From NCBI GenBank assembly GCA_947258785.1, contig CAMYJT010000001.1, forward strand, positions 372,001-436,000: DNA of 64,000 bases, read 5' to 3'. The notes under the pieces were generated by a model. The model saw only the letters and a list, made by a program, of their open reading frames with translations, ran no database searches and was not told where the DNA came from. Each line of letters starts with the position of its first letter. Positions within the stretch are counted from its first letter, which is position 1. Below, piece by piece: positions 8,385 through 17,368 of this stretch. Source of the DNA: an uncultured Gammaproteobacteria bacterium (GTDB lineage Bacteria; Pseudomonadota; Gammaproteobacteria; Arenicellales; JAANXG01). Both the position numbers and the translations under genes were made by a program.

Positions 8385-9434
8385 ATGACCAGTGACGGCA
8401 CAAGCCAGTGGTGGAGCCAGTGGCTCGAAGGTTGGCAAGCGCTGTCAGGACAACATCGGCCAGCCAACCCCTGGTCCGCCGGATTGGATCACTGGGCAAG
8501 CGCGTTCGCGCCCCCGCAGAGCCCTGCCATGGATCTATTCCAACGTCTGTTGTCGCAGGGCAACTCGTTCTTCGCGTTCGGCGATACCTTCGCCCACGCC
8601 TTCGAGGCGGCGAAACCGGACGCCGATGCTTCTGAGATATTGAATGGAGCGCTGGAGATCATCAAGCAATCGTTCGAACCGGAAAAAATGCGAGATGCAG
8701 CGAACACAGTTGGCGGCCTCTGGACGTTTCCTTTAGAGTCCTGGCAGCGGACCGCGAATCTGCTCGGTGATTCCGCAATCAAACCACTTCCCAATGCCTC
8801 CCTCAGCGATGCGCTAGGAGTATTTCAGCAGCCGCTGGAACGCGTTTTATCTACACCGGGGTTGGGGTACAACCGAGAATCACAAGAGCAGCTCCAACAA
8901 TACGCGAAGTTGAAGTTGCATTATCAAAAGGCATCCCAAGCCTATTCGGCGGCTTTTGCTGACATGGGCAAACGCTCCATTGAGCGGCTGCAGGACCACA
9001 TAAAACAAAGGACGACGAAAGGCGAATCGCTCATCACCTCGGCGCGACAGCTTTATGACCTATGGATAGACAGCAGCGAGGAAGTTTATGGAGAGTTTGT
9101 CATTGGTGAGGAGTTTGTGCAATTGCATGGGAAATTGACCAATACGTTGATGGCGCTAAAACAGCACGAGGGGAGGATGTTGGACGACTATTTGGAGTTT
9201 TTGAATTTGCCGTCGCGAGGGGAGATTGACACTCTGCACCGTCGTTTCCGGGACAGTCGCCGCGAGACTAAGACGTTGCAGGCGCAGCTGAACGCCGTGG
9301 TGGAGCGTTTCAAAGCCTTGCAGAAAGCGCTGCGTCGGATGGAGAAGCAAAATAAATCCGAAAAGGCAAAGAAATCCAGGAAGAATGCCGGTCGCAAAGC
9401 CAAGCCGAAATCCGGCAGGAAATCGCACAGCTAA
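8385..9434 (+). CDS. phaE: Class III PHA synthase subunit PhaE
   Basis: Non-catalytic partner of PhaC in class III PHA synthases; it is needed for polymerisation activity. The protein is hydrophilic and helical, begins SQWWSQWLEGWQAL, has the family-typical central region around QLYDLWIDSSEEVYGEF, and has a C-terminal coiled-coil stretch (about 275-325). It ends in a very Lys/Arg-rich tail (KKSRKNAGRKAKPKSGRK) that may touch nucleic acid or the granule surface (inference). I chose the ATG at 8385 (349 aa); an in-frame TTG at 8325 would add 20 unconserved residues. phaC begins 15 bp downstream, so the two are co-transcribed. Confidence 0.93.
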   Translation: MTSDGTSQWWSQWLEGWQALSGQHRPANPWSAGLDHWASAFAPPQSPAMDLFQRLLSQGNSFFAFGDTFAHAFEAAKPDADASEILNGALEIIKQSFEPEKMRDAANTVGGLWTFPLESWQRTANLLGDSAIKPLPNASLSDALGVFQQPLERVLSTPGLGYNRESQEQLQQYAKLKLHYQKASQAYSAAFADMGKRSIERLQDHIKQRTTKGESLITSARQLYDLWIDSSEEVYGEFVIGEEFVQLHGKLTNTLMALKQHEGRMLDDYLEFLNLPSRGEIDTLHRRFRDSRRETKTLQAQLNAVVERFKALQKALRRMEKQNKSEKAKKSRKNAGRKAKPKSGRKSHS

Positions 9435-9449
9435 ACGGAGTGCTCCCCA

Positions 9450-10520
9450 ATGTCGCCAGTACAGTTAAGGCCCGATCGCGTTACCCAGGAAATGCTCAAC
9501 TACGCACGCAAATTAGGCGACGGTCTGGCGAAACTCTCCAAAATGGGGCCCATTGAAGCCGGCGTAACGCCCAAACAACTGGTTTATCAAGAGGACAAAC
9601 TGAGCCTGTATCGATATCGGTCTCCGACGAAGTCCGGGAGTCGAAACCCCATCCCGGTCATTATCGTTTATGCCCTGGTCAATCGACCCTACATGGCCGA
9701 TCTGCAGGAGAACCGTTCAATGGTCCGCGGCTTGTTGGGCGCCGGCTTGGACGTGTACCTCATAGACTGGGGTTATCCAGACCGGGCCGACCGATTTCTT
9801 ACCCTTGACGATTATATAAATGGCTACTTGGATCGTTGTGTCGACGTAGTCCGCCACCGCCACGATCTGAATGCCATCAATTTACTGGGAATATGCCAGG
9901 GCGGTGCCTTCAGCCTGTGCTATGCGGCGATGCATCCGAAAAAAATTAAGAATCTCATCACCATGGTGACGCCGGTCGACTTCCGGACTGATGACAATCT
10001 GTTGAGCCGTTGGGTACAAGAAATCGATGTGGATCTTGCTGTTGATACCTTGGGAAACATTCCCGGTGAATTGTTGAATTGGACGTTTTTGACGCTAAAG
10101 CCTTTTCGATTGATGAGTCAAAAATACATCGATACTGTAGATGTACTGGACGATGAGAAGGCAGCAAAGAACTTCATGCGCATGGAAAAATGGATCTTCG
10201 ACAGCCCGGACCAGGCCGGCGAGGCGTTCCGAGAATTCGTCAAATTCTTCTTCCAACAAAACGGCCTAGTTCGCGATCTAATCAATCTAGGCGGCCGGGA
10301 CGTCCGGCTCAGAAACATCAAAATGCCGGTATTGAATATTTACGCCAAGCAGGACCACCTGGTACCACCGGCCGCCTCGACGGCTTTGCGGCGACTGGTA
10401 GGGAGCCGTGACTACTCGGAATTGGAGTTTGCCGGTGGACACATTGGCATCTACGTCAGTGGTAAAGCGCAACAGCAGGTCCCCCCGTCCATCGGTGATT
10501 GGTTAGACCGGCGAAGTTAG
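9450..10520 (+). CDS. phaC: Class III poly(R)-hydroxyalkanoate synthase catalytic subunit PhaC
   Basis: Polymerises (R)-3-hydroxyacyl-CoA into PHA on the granule surface, with PhaE. It has an alpha/beta-hydrolase fold with the lipase-box variant GICQGG. The triad is Cys149, Asp302 (AKQDHLVPP) and His331 (GGHIGIYVS), which are exactly the positions known for the Allochromatium vinosum enzyme. The length of 356 aa is typical for class III (classes I and II are about 560-600). It follows phaE by 15 bp. A short palindrome TGCCTAATTAGGCA (10549-10562) follows the gene and is of unknown function. Confidence 0.97.
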   Translation: MSPVQLRPDRVTQEMLNYARKLGDGLAKLSKMGPIEAGVTPKQLVYQEDKLSLYRYRSPTKSGSRNPIPVIIVYALVNRPYMADLQENRSMVRGLLGAGLDVYLIDWGYPDRADRFLTLDDYINGYLDRCVDVVRHRHDLNAINLLGICQGGAFSLCYAAMHPKKIKNLITMVTPVDFRTDDNLLSRWVQEIDVDLAVDTLGNIPGELLNWTFLTLKPFRLMSQKYIDTVDVLDDEKAAKNFMRMEKWIFDSPDQAGEAFREFVKFFFQQNGLVRDLINLGGRDVRLRNIKMPVLNIYAKQDHLVPPAASTALRRLVGSRDYSELEFAGGHIGIYVSGKAQQQVPPSIGDWLDRRS

Positions 10521-10669
10521 TAATCTGTCGGACTAGGGTTGTATCTACTGCCTAATTAGGCATCGCCAGTTTTACGAGCCGGGTCTCGAATGTTATTGGT
10601 CGCTGCGGGACTAGGACCGGAATACCTCGGCGCCGGCTCGGCTCAAAAACTGGTCGGGGTCGGAGTTGC

Positions 10670-11548
10670 TCACTTCGACCCCAGTTCTTCTTTCATAAAT
10701 TCCGGTTGCGCCAAGGCGCCGCGATGTGTGCCGAGGTTGTAATAGCGGGTCGCAAATACCTTGGTCCGTACGGCGTCCTCACGAAATTCCGTGTGTGGAA
10801 TGGCGCCCCCAGCTAAAGTTGCCGACCACCAGCCGGAAGGATAGGTGCACTGAGGGAAGGTCAGAGTAGTGATCTGCCCAAAGCCGGCGTCGGCCATCGC
10901 TTTGCGCACGGACTGAATCAGATCTGTGTGAATCAAGGGCGATTCACTCTGTACCACGAGTATCCCATCCTGACCCAGAGCGGCGTGACATGCGGCGTAG
11001 AACGGCGCCTGAAACAGTCGTGCCGCCTGACCGACGGGGTCGGTGGAGTCGACTACGATGACGTCATAGCTCCCCGGGGCCGCGTCGGTGACCCATTGAA
11101 TACCGTCCTTGAAGTGCAGGCCAGCGCGTGAATCCTGATTAGCGGCGCACAGCTCCGGAAAGAAGCTTTCGCATACCCGGGTAACACGCTCGTCAAGCTC
11201 CACCAGGTGGGCCGTCTGAATTTTTGGGTGTCGGAGTATCTCCTGGAGGCAACCGCAGTCGCCACCGCCCACCACCAGCACACGCTGAGGGTTGGGGTGT
11301 GTGAATAGGGCCGGGTGGACCATCATCTCGTGGTACAGGAAATTATCCCTGGCGGTCAACATGATAAAGCCGTCGAGCACCAACAAATTTCCAAAGTGCG
11401 TGGTTTGATAGACCTCGATATGCTGGAAGGACGAGGTTTCGTCATGGAGCTTTTTCCCAAGCTGTAATGCAAAGGCTGAGCCGCTCTCTTCACACAATTC
11501 AGTGAACCAGCCCGGGTGATCGGAAATTGCCGGTCCGTGTCCAGTCAC
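10670..11548 (-). CDS. speE: Spermidine synthase (polyamine aminopropyltransferase)
   Basis: Transfers the aminopropyl group of decarboxylated S-adenosylmethionine to putrescine to make spermidine. SpeE hallmarks are FGNLLVLDG, MLTARDNFLYHEMMVHPAL, the nucleotide-binding VVGGGDCGCLQEILRH, VELDERV, and the catalytic Asp in VVDSTDPVG. The length of 292 aa is normal. The start codon overlaps the stop of the upstream arginine decarboxylase by 4 bp (ATGA), so the pair is translationally coupled. No agmatinase or S-adenosylmethionine decarboxylase gene is present nearby, so the rest of the pathway must be elsewhere. Confidence 0.95.
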   Translation of the reverse strand: MTGHGPAISDHPGWFTELCEESGSAFALQLGKKLHDETSSFQHIEVYQTTHFGNLLVLDGFIMLTARDNFLYHEMMVHPALFTHPNPQRVLVVGGGDCGCLQEILRHPKIQTAHLVELDERVTRVCESFFPELCAANQDSRAGLHFKDGIQWVTDAAPGSYDVIVVDSTDPVGQAARLFQAPFYAACHAALGQDGILVVQSESPLIHTDLIQSVRKAMADAGFGQITTLTFPQCTYPSGWWSATLAGGAIPHTEFREDAVRTKVFATRYYNLGTHRGALAQPEFMKEELGSK

Positions 11549-12072
11549 TCTTCGCTGCCTGTGGCGCTGATGAAGTCCTCTTGCTCATTGGCAAGCGGTG
11601 CGTGCCAGAGTACTACTCCTGCAAAAACGGCGCCGATTTTCGACACCTGAAGATCGATGGAGGCGGTCTGCACATGAGCCGTTTGCCACTCCCGTGCGGC
11701 AAGACCCGCCTCGACCATACTACGGACCACGGTCTCCGCGTCCGCGCGATGCCCATGCGCGTGATACTCCATGATCAGACCAGGTAGCGCGGGGTCTTCC
11801 GGCCAAGCGGCGGCTACCGCCGCGCAGATCATCGAGCCGGGTATGTCAGAACTCATCGACGCATAGGCGGCCGGTACCAGCGAGCCCGGTGGCAGCTGCA
11901 GTTCGGATACCGGCAGCTGACGACTGCCGGGCGGCACGATGGACGACATTTTAATGAGGTTGGTGTTGCCGATACCCGCGTCCAACAAAGCCCCGTCAAA
12001 GGCGTTCAGCGGGGTATAACCCTCACTGGCTCCGGTTACAAAGGTATGGGTTGTAGGGTTTGAGATGATCAC
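11545..12072 (-). CDS. Pyruvoyl-dependent arginine decarboxylase
   Basis: Converts arginine to agmatine. This small family (175 aa here) makes its pyruvoyl cofactor by self-cleavage between two serines; the site is visible as KMSSIVPPG with Ser43-Ser44. Other family signatures are GIGNTNLIK, LPPGSLVPAAYAS and GLIMEYHAHG. It is more familiar from archaea and chlamydiae than from classical gammaproteobacteria, which use PLP-dependent SpeA. Its coupling to speE places it at the entry of a polyamine route arginine -> agmatine -> putrescine -> spermidine. Confidence 0.93.
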   Translation of the reverse strand: MIISNPTTHTFVTGASEGYTPLNAFDGALLDAGIGNTNLIKMSSIVPPGSRQLPVSELQLPPGSLVPAAYASMSSDIPGSMICAAVAAAWPEDPALPGLIMEYHAHGHRADAETVVRSMVEAGLAAREWQTAHVQTASIDLQVSKIGAVFAGVVLWHAPLANEQEDFISATGSEE

Positions 12073-12151
12073 GGACTTACAGACTCAATGCGCGTAGTTT
12101 CCGAAGCCATCGTTCGTAATGCCGACGCTCAAGCCACACCCGTCCGGTCGA

Positions 12152-12742
12152 TTAGTTCTCGGTGAGCCGCAACGGCAAACCATTGATGCCGAGTTTTTGC
12201 AGGCGCTGTTTGTCGTTCTTCATGTGCCTCTTGTTTGTATACGGTCCCAGGCGCACTCGGTAGTATACGCCTTTCCCGGCGATGGCCACCTTCTGTATTT
12301 TGGCTTCGAATCCCGAAAGCGCCAACTGCGCTTTGAGACGGTCGGCGTCCTCGTAGTTTCCAAAGGATGCGGCCTGGAGCATGTACGATGCCGGCTTGCG
12401 GAACTGTTCGGGTGATGTGTCGTCAGTATCGTCGAGTATGATCCGTTCCATACCCGGCAGCACGGTATAGAAATCAAATTTTGCGGTTGGCGCCGTGTTT
12501 TGCACCCCTGCGGCAGGGCTGCGAGTGGTCGGACTCTCAGTGGGGCGCTCGCGTTTTTCGAATAGCGTTTTCAGTCCACTGCCGAGTTGAGAGTCGTTGT
12601 CTCCACGTTGCGCTCCAAAATACAGCGCCGCCAGCACGGCCCCCGAGATGAGTCCAATCACCAGCATTCCCCAGCCAGGGGGTGAGCGTGGATTGCTTTT
12701 ACGGGCTGGTTTTCTACGGTATTTTTTCTTTGCCTGAACCAT
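12152..12742 (-). CDS. SPOR-domain (FtsN-like) cell division protein
   Basis: Inner-membrane bitopic protein. A basic N-terminus (KKKYRRKPARKS) is followed by one transmembrane helix (about residues 24-43), a Pro/Thr/Ser-rich periplasmic linker, the FtsN-like motif FDFYTVLPGME (about 89-99), and a C-terminal SPOR domain (about 117-190; YMLQAASFGNYEDADRLKAQ) that binds denuded septal peptidoglycan. The family works at the division site. It is 3 bp downstream of argS; the order priA-argS-SPOR protein is common in gammaproteobacteria, usually followed by hslVU, which is absent here. The specific name ftsN is likely but not certain. Confidence 0.88.
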   Translation of the reverse strand: MVQAKKKYRRKPARKSNPRSPPGWGMLVIGLISGAVLAALYFGAQRGDNDSQLGSGLKTLFEKRERPTESPTTRSPAAGVQNTAPTAKFDFYTVLPGMERIILDDTDDTSPEQFRKPASYMLQAASFGNYEDADRLKAQLALSGFEAKIQKVAIAGKGVYYRVRLGPYTNKRHMKNDKQRLQKLGINGLPLRLTEN

Positions 12743-12745
12743 CGG

Positions 12746-14500
12746 TCACATCGACTCAGGGGCGCCGACCCCGAGCAGGTTCAGTCCATTGCAAATGATT
12801 TGTCGAGTCGCATCGACGAGCAGCAGCCGCGCAAGCCGCAACTCTGGCTCAACGTCCAGGAAGCGGTGAGCGTTGTAGTAAGTGTGAAACTCGGTGGCCA
12901 GATCCCGCAGGTAGTAAGCAAGTTGGTGGGGCTCGTAGTCTCTCGCGGCACTGTGCAGCACGTCTGAGTATCGCGACAGGGTTGCACCGAGCTTGTGCTC
13001 TTGCGGTTCAGTCAGTTGGGCCAGGTCAGCGGAATCGAGGCGCCCAACATCCAGGCCCAAGTCGCTGGCCTGACGGAACACACTGCAGATACGGGCGTGG
13101 GCGTATTGTACGTAGTACACGGGGTTTTCGTTGGTCTGGGCAGCAGCCAAGTCCAGGTCGAAATCCATGTGCTGATCGGATTTTCGCAACACGTAAAAAA
13201 ACCGGGCTGCATCAACACCGATTTCCTGACGCAGCTCGCGGAGCGTTACAAAATCGCCGCTGCGGGTCGACATCGAGACCTTTTCGCTGCCCCGGTAGAG
13301 CACGGCGAACTGCACGAGCAGTACGGTGAGTCGGTCCGGATTTTCCCCCAGCCCTTGTAGGGCCCCCCGAACACGGGCGATGTATCCGTGGTGATCCGCG
13401 CCCCAAATGTCGATCAGCTGATCGAACCCACGGTCCAACTTGTTGAGGTGATATGCAATGTCGGAGGCAAAGTATGTAGGCTCACCGCCGGCACGGACCA
13501 CCACACGATCTTTCTCATCGCCAAACGCAGTCGAGCGGAACCACCAGGCGTTGTCCCGCTGATACATATAATTGGTTCGTTTGAGATCCGCGATAACGCG
13601 TTCGACCTCAGCCTGGGTGACCAGGGCGCGTTCGGAGAACCAGCTGTCGTACTCGACGTTGAGCTGTTTGAGTTCGCCGCGAATATCTTCCAGTATGGTC
13701 TCGACGCCGGTCTTCAGAACGGTCTGATAGTGCGGCCCGAGCAGATCTTTGGCACGTTGAATCAACGCGTCCAATCGGGATTCGGGGTCTGCAGCATCGA
13801 GGGTCGAGTAGATTTCGTCCGCGGAGCGGCAGAACAGGATTGCGTGTTCGCGGTGCACGGTTGCGGCGATGTCGAAAATGTAATCGCCCTGATAGGCGTT
13901 TTCCGGATAGCTCGTGGTCTCTCCACACAACTCCAGGTATCGCAGCCACACGCTGAGCGCGAGAATGTCTGTTTGTCGGCCCGCGTCATTGACGTAGTAT
14001 TCCGACTCGACATGGTGACCGACTGCGCTCAGGATACGGGCCAGGGCGTCCCCATAAGCAGCCCCGCGACCATGGCCAACGTGCAGCGGTCCCGTGGGAT
14101 TGGCCGACACAAACTCAATCAAAATCCGCCGTCCCGGTTCTGCATGTCCATACCGATCCCCCTGTTCGCGGATTCTTCGCAGCACCTCAAACTGGGCGCC
14201 CGGCACGAGAAAAACATTAATGAAACCCGGCCCGGCAACTTCGACTCTGGCCAGCCACTGCGATTCGGGCAGCGCGTCGACGATCAATTGCGCCATCTCA
14301 CGGGGTGATCGACGGGCTATTTTGGCGAGTGTCAAGGCGAGATTGGTCGCAAAGTCACCGTGATGAGGCTGGCGGCTGCGTGCGAACCTGATTTCGTATG
14401 CTGCGTCCCGCGGCAGCGCACCATTCGCTCGCAGGTGCTCCAGCGCGGAGGAAAAAAGTTCGTGCAAATGCCGTTTCAAGGGGCGCTCTAGGGTGCTCAA
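12746..14500 (-). CDS. argS: Arginyl-tRNA synthetase
   Basis: Class I aminoacyl-tRNA synthetase that charges tRNA-Arg. It has the N-terminal ArgRS additional domain (about 1-90), the HIGH motif as HVGH within NPTGPLHVGHGRGAAYGD, a KMSKS-loop equivalent KVSMSTR, and the C-terminal DALR anticodon-binding domain (YAHARICSVFRQ onward). The length of 584 aa is normal. It ends 3 bp before the SPOR-domain gene and lies downstream of priA, separated by a repeat element. Confidence 0.97.
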   Translation of the reverse strand: MSTLERPLKRHLHELFSSALEHLRANGALPRDAAYEIRFARSRQPHHGDFATNLALTLAKIARRSPREMAQLIVDALPESQWLARVEVAGPGFINVFLVPGAQFEVLRRIREQGDRYGHAEPGRRILIEFVSANPTGPLHVGHGRGAAYGDALARILSAVGHHVESEYYVNDAGRQTDILALSVWLRYLELCGETTSYPENAYQGDYIFDIAATVHREHAILFCRSADEIYSTLDAADPESRLDALIQRAKDLLGPHYQTVLKTGVETILEDIRGELKQLNVEYDSWFSERALVTQAEVERVIADLKRTNYMYQRDNAWWFRSTAFGDEKDRVVVRAGGEPTYFASDIAYHLNKLDRGFDQLIDIWGADHHGYIARVRGALQGLGENPDRLTVLLVQFAVLYRGSEKVSMSTRSGDFVTLRELRQEIGVDAARFFYVLRKSDQHMDFDLDLAAAQTNENPVYYVQYAHARICSVFRQASDLGLDVGRLDSADLAQLTEPQEHKLGATLSRYSDVLHSAARDYEPHQLAYYLRDLATEFHTYYNAHRFLDVEPELRLARLLLVDATRQIICNGLNLLGVGAPESM

Positions 14501-14567
14501 AATCGGGGCGTGATTCTACCGGCGGTCTGCATCGAGGAGAAGCGATATTTCCGTCGGTCGGACTGTC

Positions 14568-14785
14568 AGCCCGGATATTGCACCAAAGCGGCGGAAAAAG
14601 AGGCGATCAACCTGTTTGATATAAGCTATTCGATCGGCGGTGGAAGCTCCGCTTCGTATCCGGAGAATCGCTCATCCCGGTCCTGGCTCCATTTCGGACG
14701 CCTGCACTTGCGCTTCATTCAACCCATAGATGGTGATGCATTTCGTACCAGCGTGGTGTTCAGTCGCCCGAGTTCATCCGGGTTA
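14568..14785. repeat. Dispersed repeat copy between priA and argS
   Basis: The left end is GCCCGGATATTGCACCAAAG, a degenerate version of the family terminus. The internal block at 14690-14760 (GCCTGCACTTGCGCTTCA, then GATGCATTTCGTACCAGCGT) aligns with 5410-5470 and 50865-50925. The right end ATCCGGGTTAG overlaps the TAA stop codon of priA (14783-14785). At about 218 bp it fills most of the priA-argS spacer. Confidence 0.7.
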
Positions 14786-17002
14786 GTACATGTCGACCGG
14801 GTCAACGTCAATAGACCACCGCACCTTCTTCGTTTGGGGCAGTTTGTCGATGCGTTTCAACCATGCCGCCAAAAATCGATGCAAGGGAGTTCTATGCGCG
14901 GCACTGACCAACAGCTGTGCGCGGTACCGGCCAGCCCGCCGCTCCATGGGCGCCGGCACCGGATCCAACACGTGAACTTGATCGGGCTTATTTTTTCGAA
15001 GTACTACTCCCGCCTGTCGGCGGGCCAGATTAAGGAATTCAATGGCTACGCGGGCGCGTGTCGACTCCGCTCGGAGAAGGGCCAAGTAGTGGTAGGGCGG
15101 GAAGTGTGCGGCCCGGCGTTCGGCGAGGGCCAGGTGGGCAAACCATGAATAGTCGTGATCGCGCAGCAGCTCAAAATAAGGATGGTGCGGATTCCAGGTC
15201 TGCACCAAGACCTCTCCAGGCTTATCTGCTCGTCCCGCGCGTCCCGCAACCTGAATAATTTGCTGAAACAGATGCTCCGGCGCGCGAAAATCCATGCTAT
15301 AGAGACCCTGGTCGGCGTTGACGACGCCGACCAGGGTCACGTTGGGAAAGTCATGGCCTTTAGTCAGCAACTGGGTGCCGACCAATATATCGGCGCCACC
15401 TTCCCGTATGCAGTTCAATCTAGCCTCAAGGTGCCCCTTGCGACGCGTGACGTCGCGATCTATGCGCAGCACAGCTGCGTCGGGGAATAACGCGCTTAGG
15501 GTCTCCTCAATCCGTTGGGTGCCCTCACCCAGGTTTATCAATGACAATTTTTGGCAGACCGGGCACATGGTGGGGGCCGGTGCCCGATGGCCGCAGTGAT
15601 GGCACTGCAACGAACCGGATTGTTTGTGGGTGGTCAGCTTGGCGTCACAGCGCGGACACTGGGCGATCCAGGAGCAAGCAGTGCAGTACAACACCGGTGC
15701 GAATCCCCGCCGATTCAAGAAAATTAAACTCTGCTCTTTACGCACAATTCGTTTGCGTATGGCTTCGATGAGCGGTCCGGTTAGTCCGTCGGTCGTGGGC
15801 AGGCGACGGAGATCCAGCAGGTGTGCAGACGGCAGGTCTGCGGCGCCGGGACGTGACGGCAATTCGATACGCCGGTAACGACCTCGATCAACGTTGACCA
15901 GGCTTTCAAAGGCGGGGGTCGCTGATCCGAGTACGACTGGCACGTTTTCCAGCTTGGCTCGGTACAGAATCAAATCACGGGCATGATAACGGAATCCGTC
16001 TTGTTGTTTGTACGAAGTGTCATGCTCCTCGTCTATGATAAACAGACCCGGGTCTCGCAGCGGCGCAAACGCCGCCGAGCGAGTCCCCAGTACGACTTGG
16101 ACAGAACCGGTCAGCGCCGCCCACCAGGCCCGGTGACGTTCGCTGTCGGACAAGCCAGAATGCATCACTGTAATGTTAACGTTGAGTCGCTGGCGGAAGC
16201 GTTCAACCAGTTGGGGAGTCAGTCCAATTTCCGGGACCAGCACCAAAGCTTGCCGGCCGCGCGCGACCACTGCCTCGATCGCAGCGAGATAAACTTCGGT
16301 TTTACCGCTGCCGGTGATGCCCTGGAGCAGCGAGGTCTGAAAATTGCCCAATGACGACAGGATGTTGCTAACAGCGCTGGCTTGTGTCGGATTAAGGACG
16401 ATAGGGAACAAGCCGTCCGCCGGTCCCGGTCGGCGGCATGATTGTTGGCCTTTACTGACCAGCCCTTTCCGGATCAGTGCGTTCGCCGCTCCTCGCCAGG
16501 CCGGTGAGATCCGGCGTAAGTGCGCTGCCGCTGCGCCCTCCCCACCGGGGGCCACTGCTCTTAGCATCGTAACCACCTGCCGCTGGAGGGGCGCCCTGTC
16601 CAGGGCGGTGGGGTTCAGCTCGAGGCCTTGCCTGGTCAGCCGGTACACCTCCGGCAGGCGCGGGCCCGCCGGTGCCCCGCGCCTCAGCGGCAGGGGCAGT
16701 GCGCTCTCGATGACCTCGCCGATGGGATGGTGGTAGTACTCGCTGGCCCAACTCAGGAGCCTAATCAAACGATCGGGAAGCAACGGATCGGCATCCAAGA
16801 CATCAATAATCTGCTTGAGGCGGGCGCTTGGTAGGTCGCTTTCGGTGGTCAGCGCCATAGTCATTCCGATCAGTACACGACGGCCAAACGGTATACGCAC
16901 TCTGGCTCCCCGCCGAGGGGCCGCGCCATCGCAAGCGAGGAAATCGAAGGTCTTGCGAACCGGGACCGGAACTGCGACACGGGCAATTACGCGCTGAGAC
17001 AT
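14783..17002 (-). CDS. priA: Primosomal replication restart helicase PriA
   Basis: 3'-to-5' superfamily 2 helicase that recognises stalled forks and reloads the replisome. The N-terminal DNA-binding part starts RVAVPVPVRKTFDF; Walker A is TGSGKTEVYL and the Walker B/DEAH box is IIDEEHD. The helicase core contains a zinc-binding insert with eight cysteines (CTACSWIAQCPRC ... CHHCGH ... CPVC), and the C-terminal lobe includes QVAGRAGR. The length of 739 aa is normal. The stop codon lies in the end of a repeat element. argS is downstream in the same direction. Confidence 0.97.
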   Translation of the reverse strand: MSQRVIARVAVPVPVRKTFDFLACDGAAPRRGARVRIPFGRRVLIGMTMALTTESDLPSARLKQIIDVLDADPLLPDRLIRLLSWASEYYHHPIGEVIESALPLPLRRGAPAGPRLPEVYRLTRQGLELNPTALDRAPLQRQVVTMLRAVAPGGEGAAAAHLRRISPAWRGAANALIRKGLVSKGQQSCRRPGPADGLFPIVLNPTQASAVSNILSSLGNFQTSLLQGITGSGKTEVYLAAIEAVVARGRQALVLVPEIGLTPQLVERFRQRLNVNITVMHSGLSDSERHRAWWAALTGSVQVVLGTRSAAFAPLRDPGLFIIDEEHDTSYKQQDGFRYHARDLILYRAKLENVPVVLGSATPAFESLVNVDRGRYRRIELPSRPGAADLPSAHLLDLRRLPTTDGLTGPLIEAIRKRIVRKEQSLIFLNRRGFAPVLYCTACSWIAQCPRCDAKLTTHKQSGSLQCHHCGHRAPAPTMCPVCQKLSLINLGEGTQRIEETLSALFPDAAVLRIDRDVTRRKGHLEARLNCIREGGADILVGTQLLTKGHDFPNVTLVGVVNADQGLYSMDFRAPEHLFQQIIQVAGRAGRADKPGEVLVQTWNPHHPYFELLRDHDYSWFAHLALAERRAAHFPPYHYLALLRAESTRARVAIEFLNLARRQAGVVLRKNKPDQVHVLDPVPAPMERRAGRYRAQLLVSAAHRTPLHRFLAAWLKRIDKLPQTKKVRWSIDVDPVDMY

Positions 17003-17368
17003 GTCGTCAATCTATCACAGCCTGCACCAGTGAACCGGAGCGGTCCATCGTTAACTGATTGATTGAAAGATATTTAGGGGAGTTACTCACAGTCTCTGTG
17101 GATAACTGTGTGGACAACATGTGACAGTGGCGCGACACGAGTCGTCATGACACCGAATTCATCAACTTGCATAAGAAATAAGCAAGAAAAATATTCTCTA
17201 TCTATCAATCGCTTATAGCCGAGGGTCCGAGCGCAAAGTTGGTCAGCCGGCAGGCCCTTGGGAGGCCGCGACGGATGTGCCAAACTGTGAATAAATCGTG
17301 GGCCAGGAAATGGAAATTCAAAGAGTTAGCCACGGTAGTTAGTTAAATGCTGTAGACAAAGACGCGAA
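17003..17368. other. AT-rich divergent spacer between priA and fructosamine kinase gene
   Basis: 366 bp without a convincing gene; the 66-aa minus-strand frame at 17083-17283 has no recognisable content. It holds DnaA-box-like sequences (separate entry) and an AT-rich stretch at about 17158-17220. It must also contain the promoters for the leftward priA and the rightward kinase gene. Confidence 0.6.
17097..17117. promoter_or_regulatory. Two adjacent DnaA-box-like sites
   Basis: TGTGGATAA (17097-17105) is the exact complement of the consensus box TTATCCACA. TGTGGACAA (17109-17117) differs from it by one base and has the same orientation, 12 bp apart. A third weaker match, TGTGAATAA, lies near 17286. 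The spacing and the neighbouring AT-rich stretch suggest a DnaA-bound regulatory site for priA. I see no GATC cluster or dnaA/dnaN/mnmG neighbours that would support a chromosomal origin. Confidence 0.4.

Noticed and set aside
13388..14308. 306-codon plus-strand open frame
   Set aside because: Antisense shadow of argS in GC-rich coding DNA.
17003..17368. Chromosomal replication origin suggested by DnaA boxes
   Set aside because: Only two good boxes, no typical origin neighbours (dnaA, dnaN, mnmG, parAB) and no skew information; kept only as a regulatory site.
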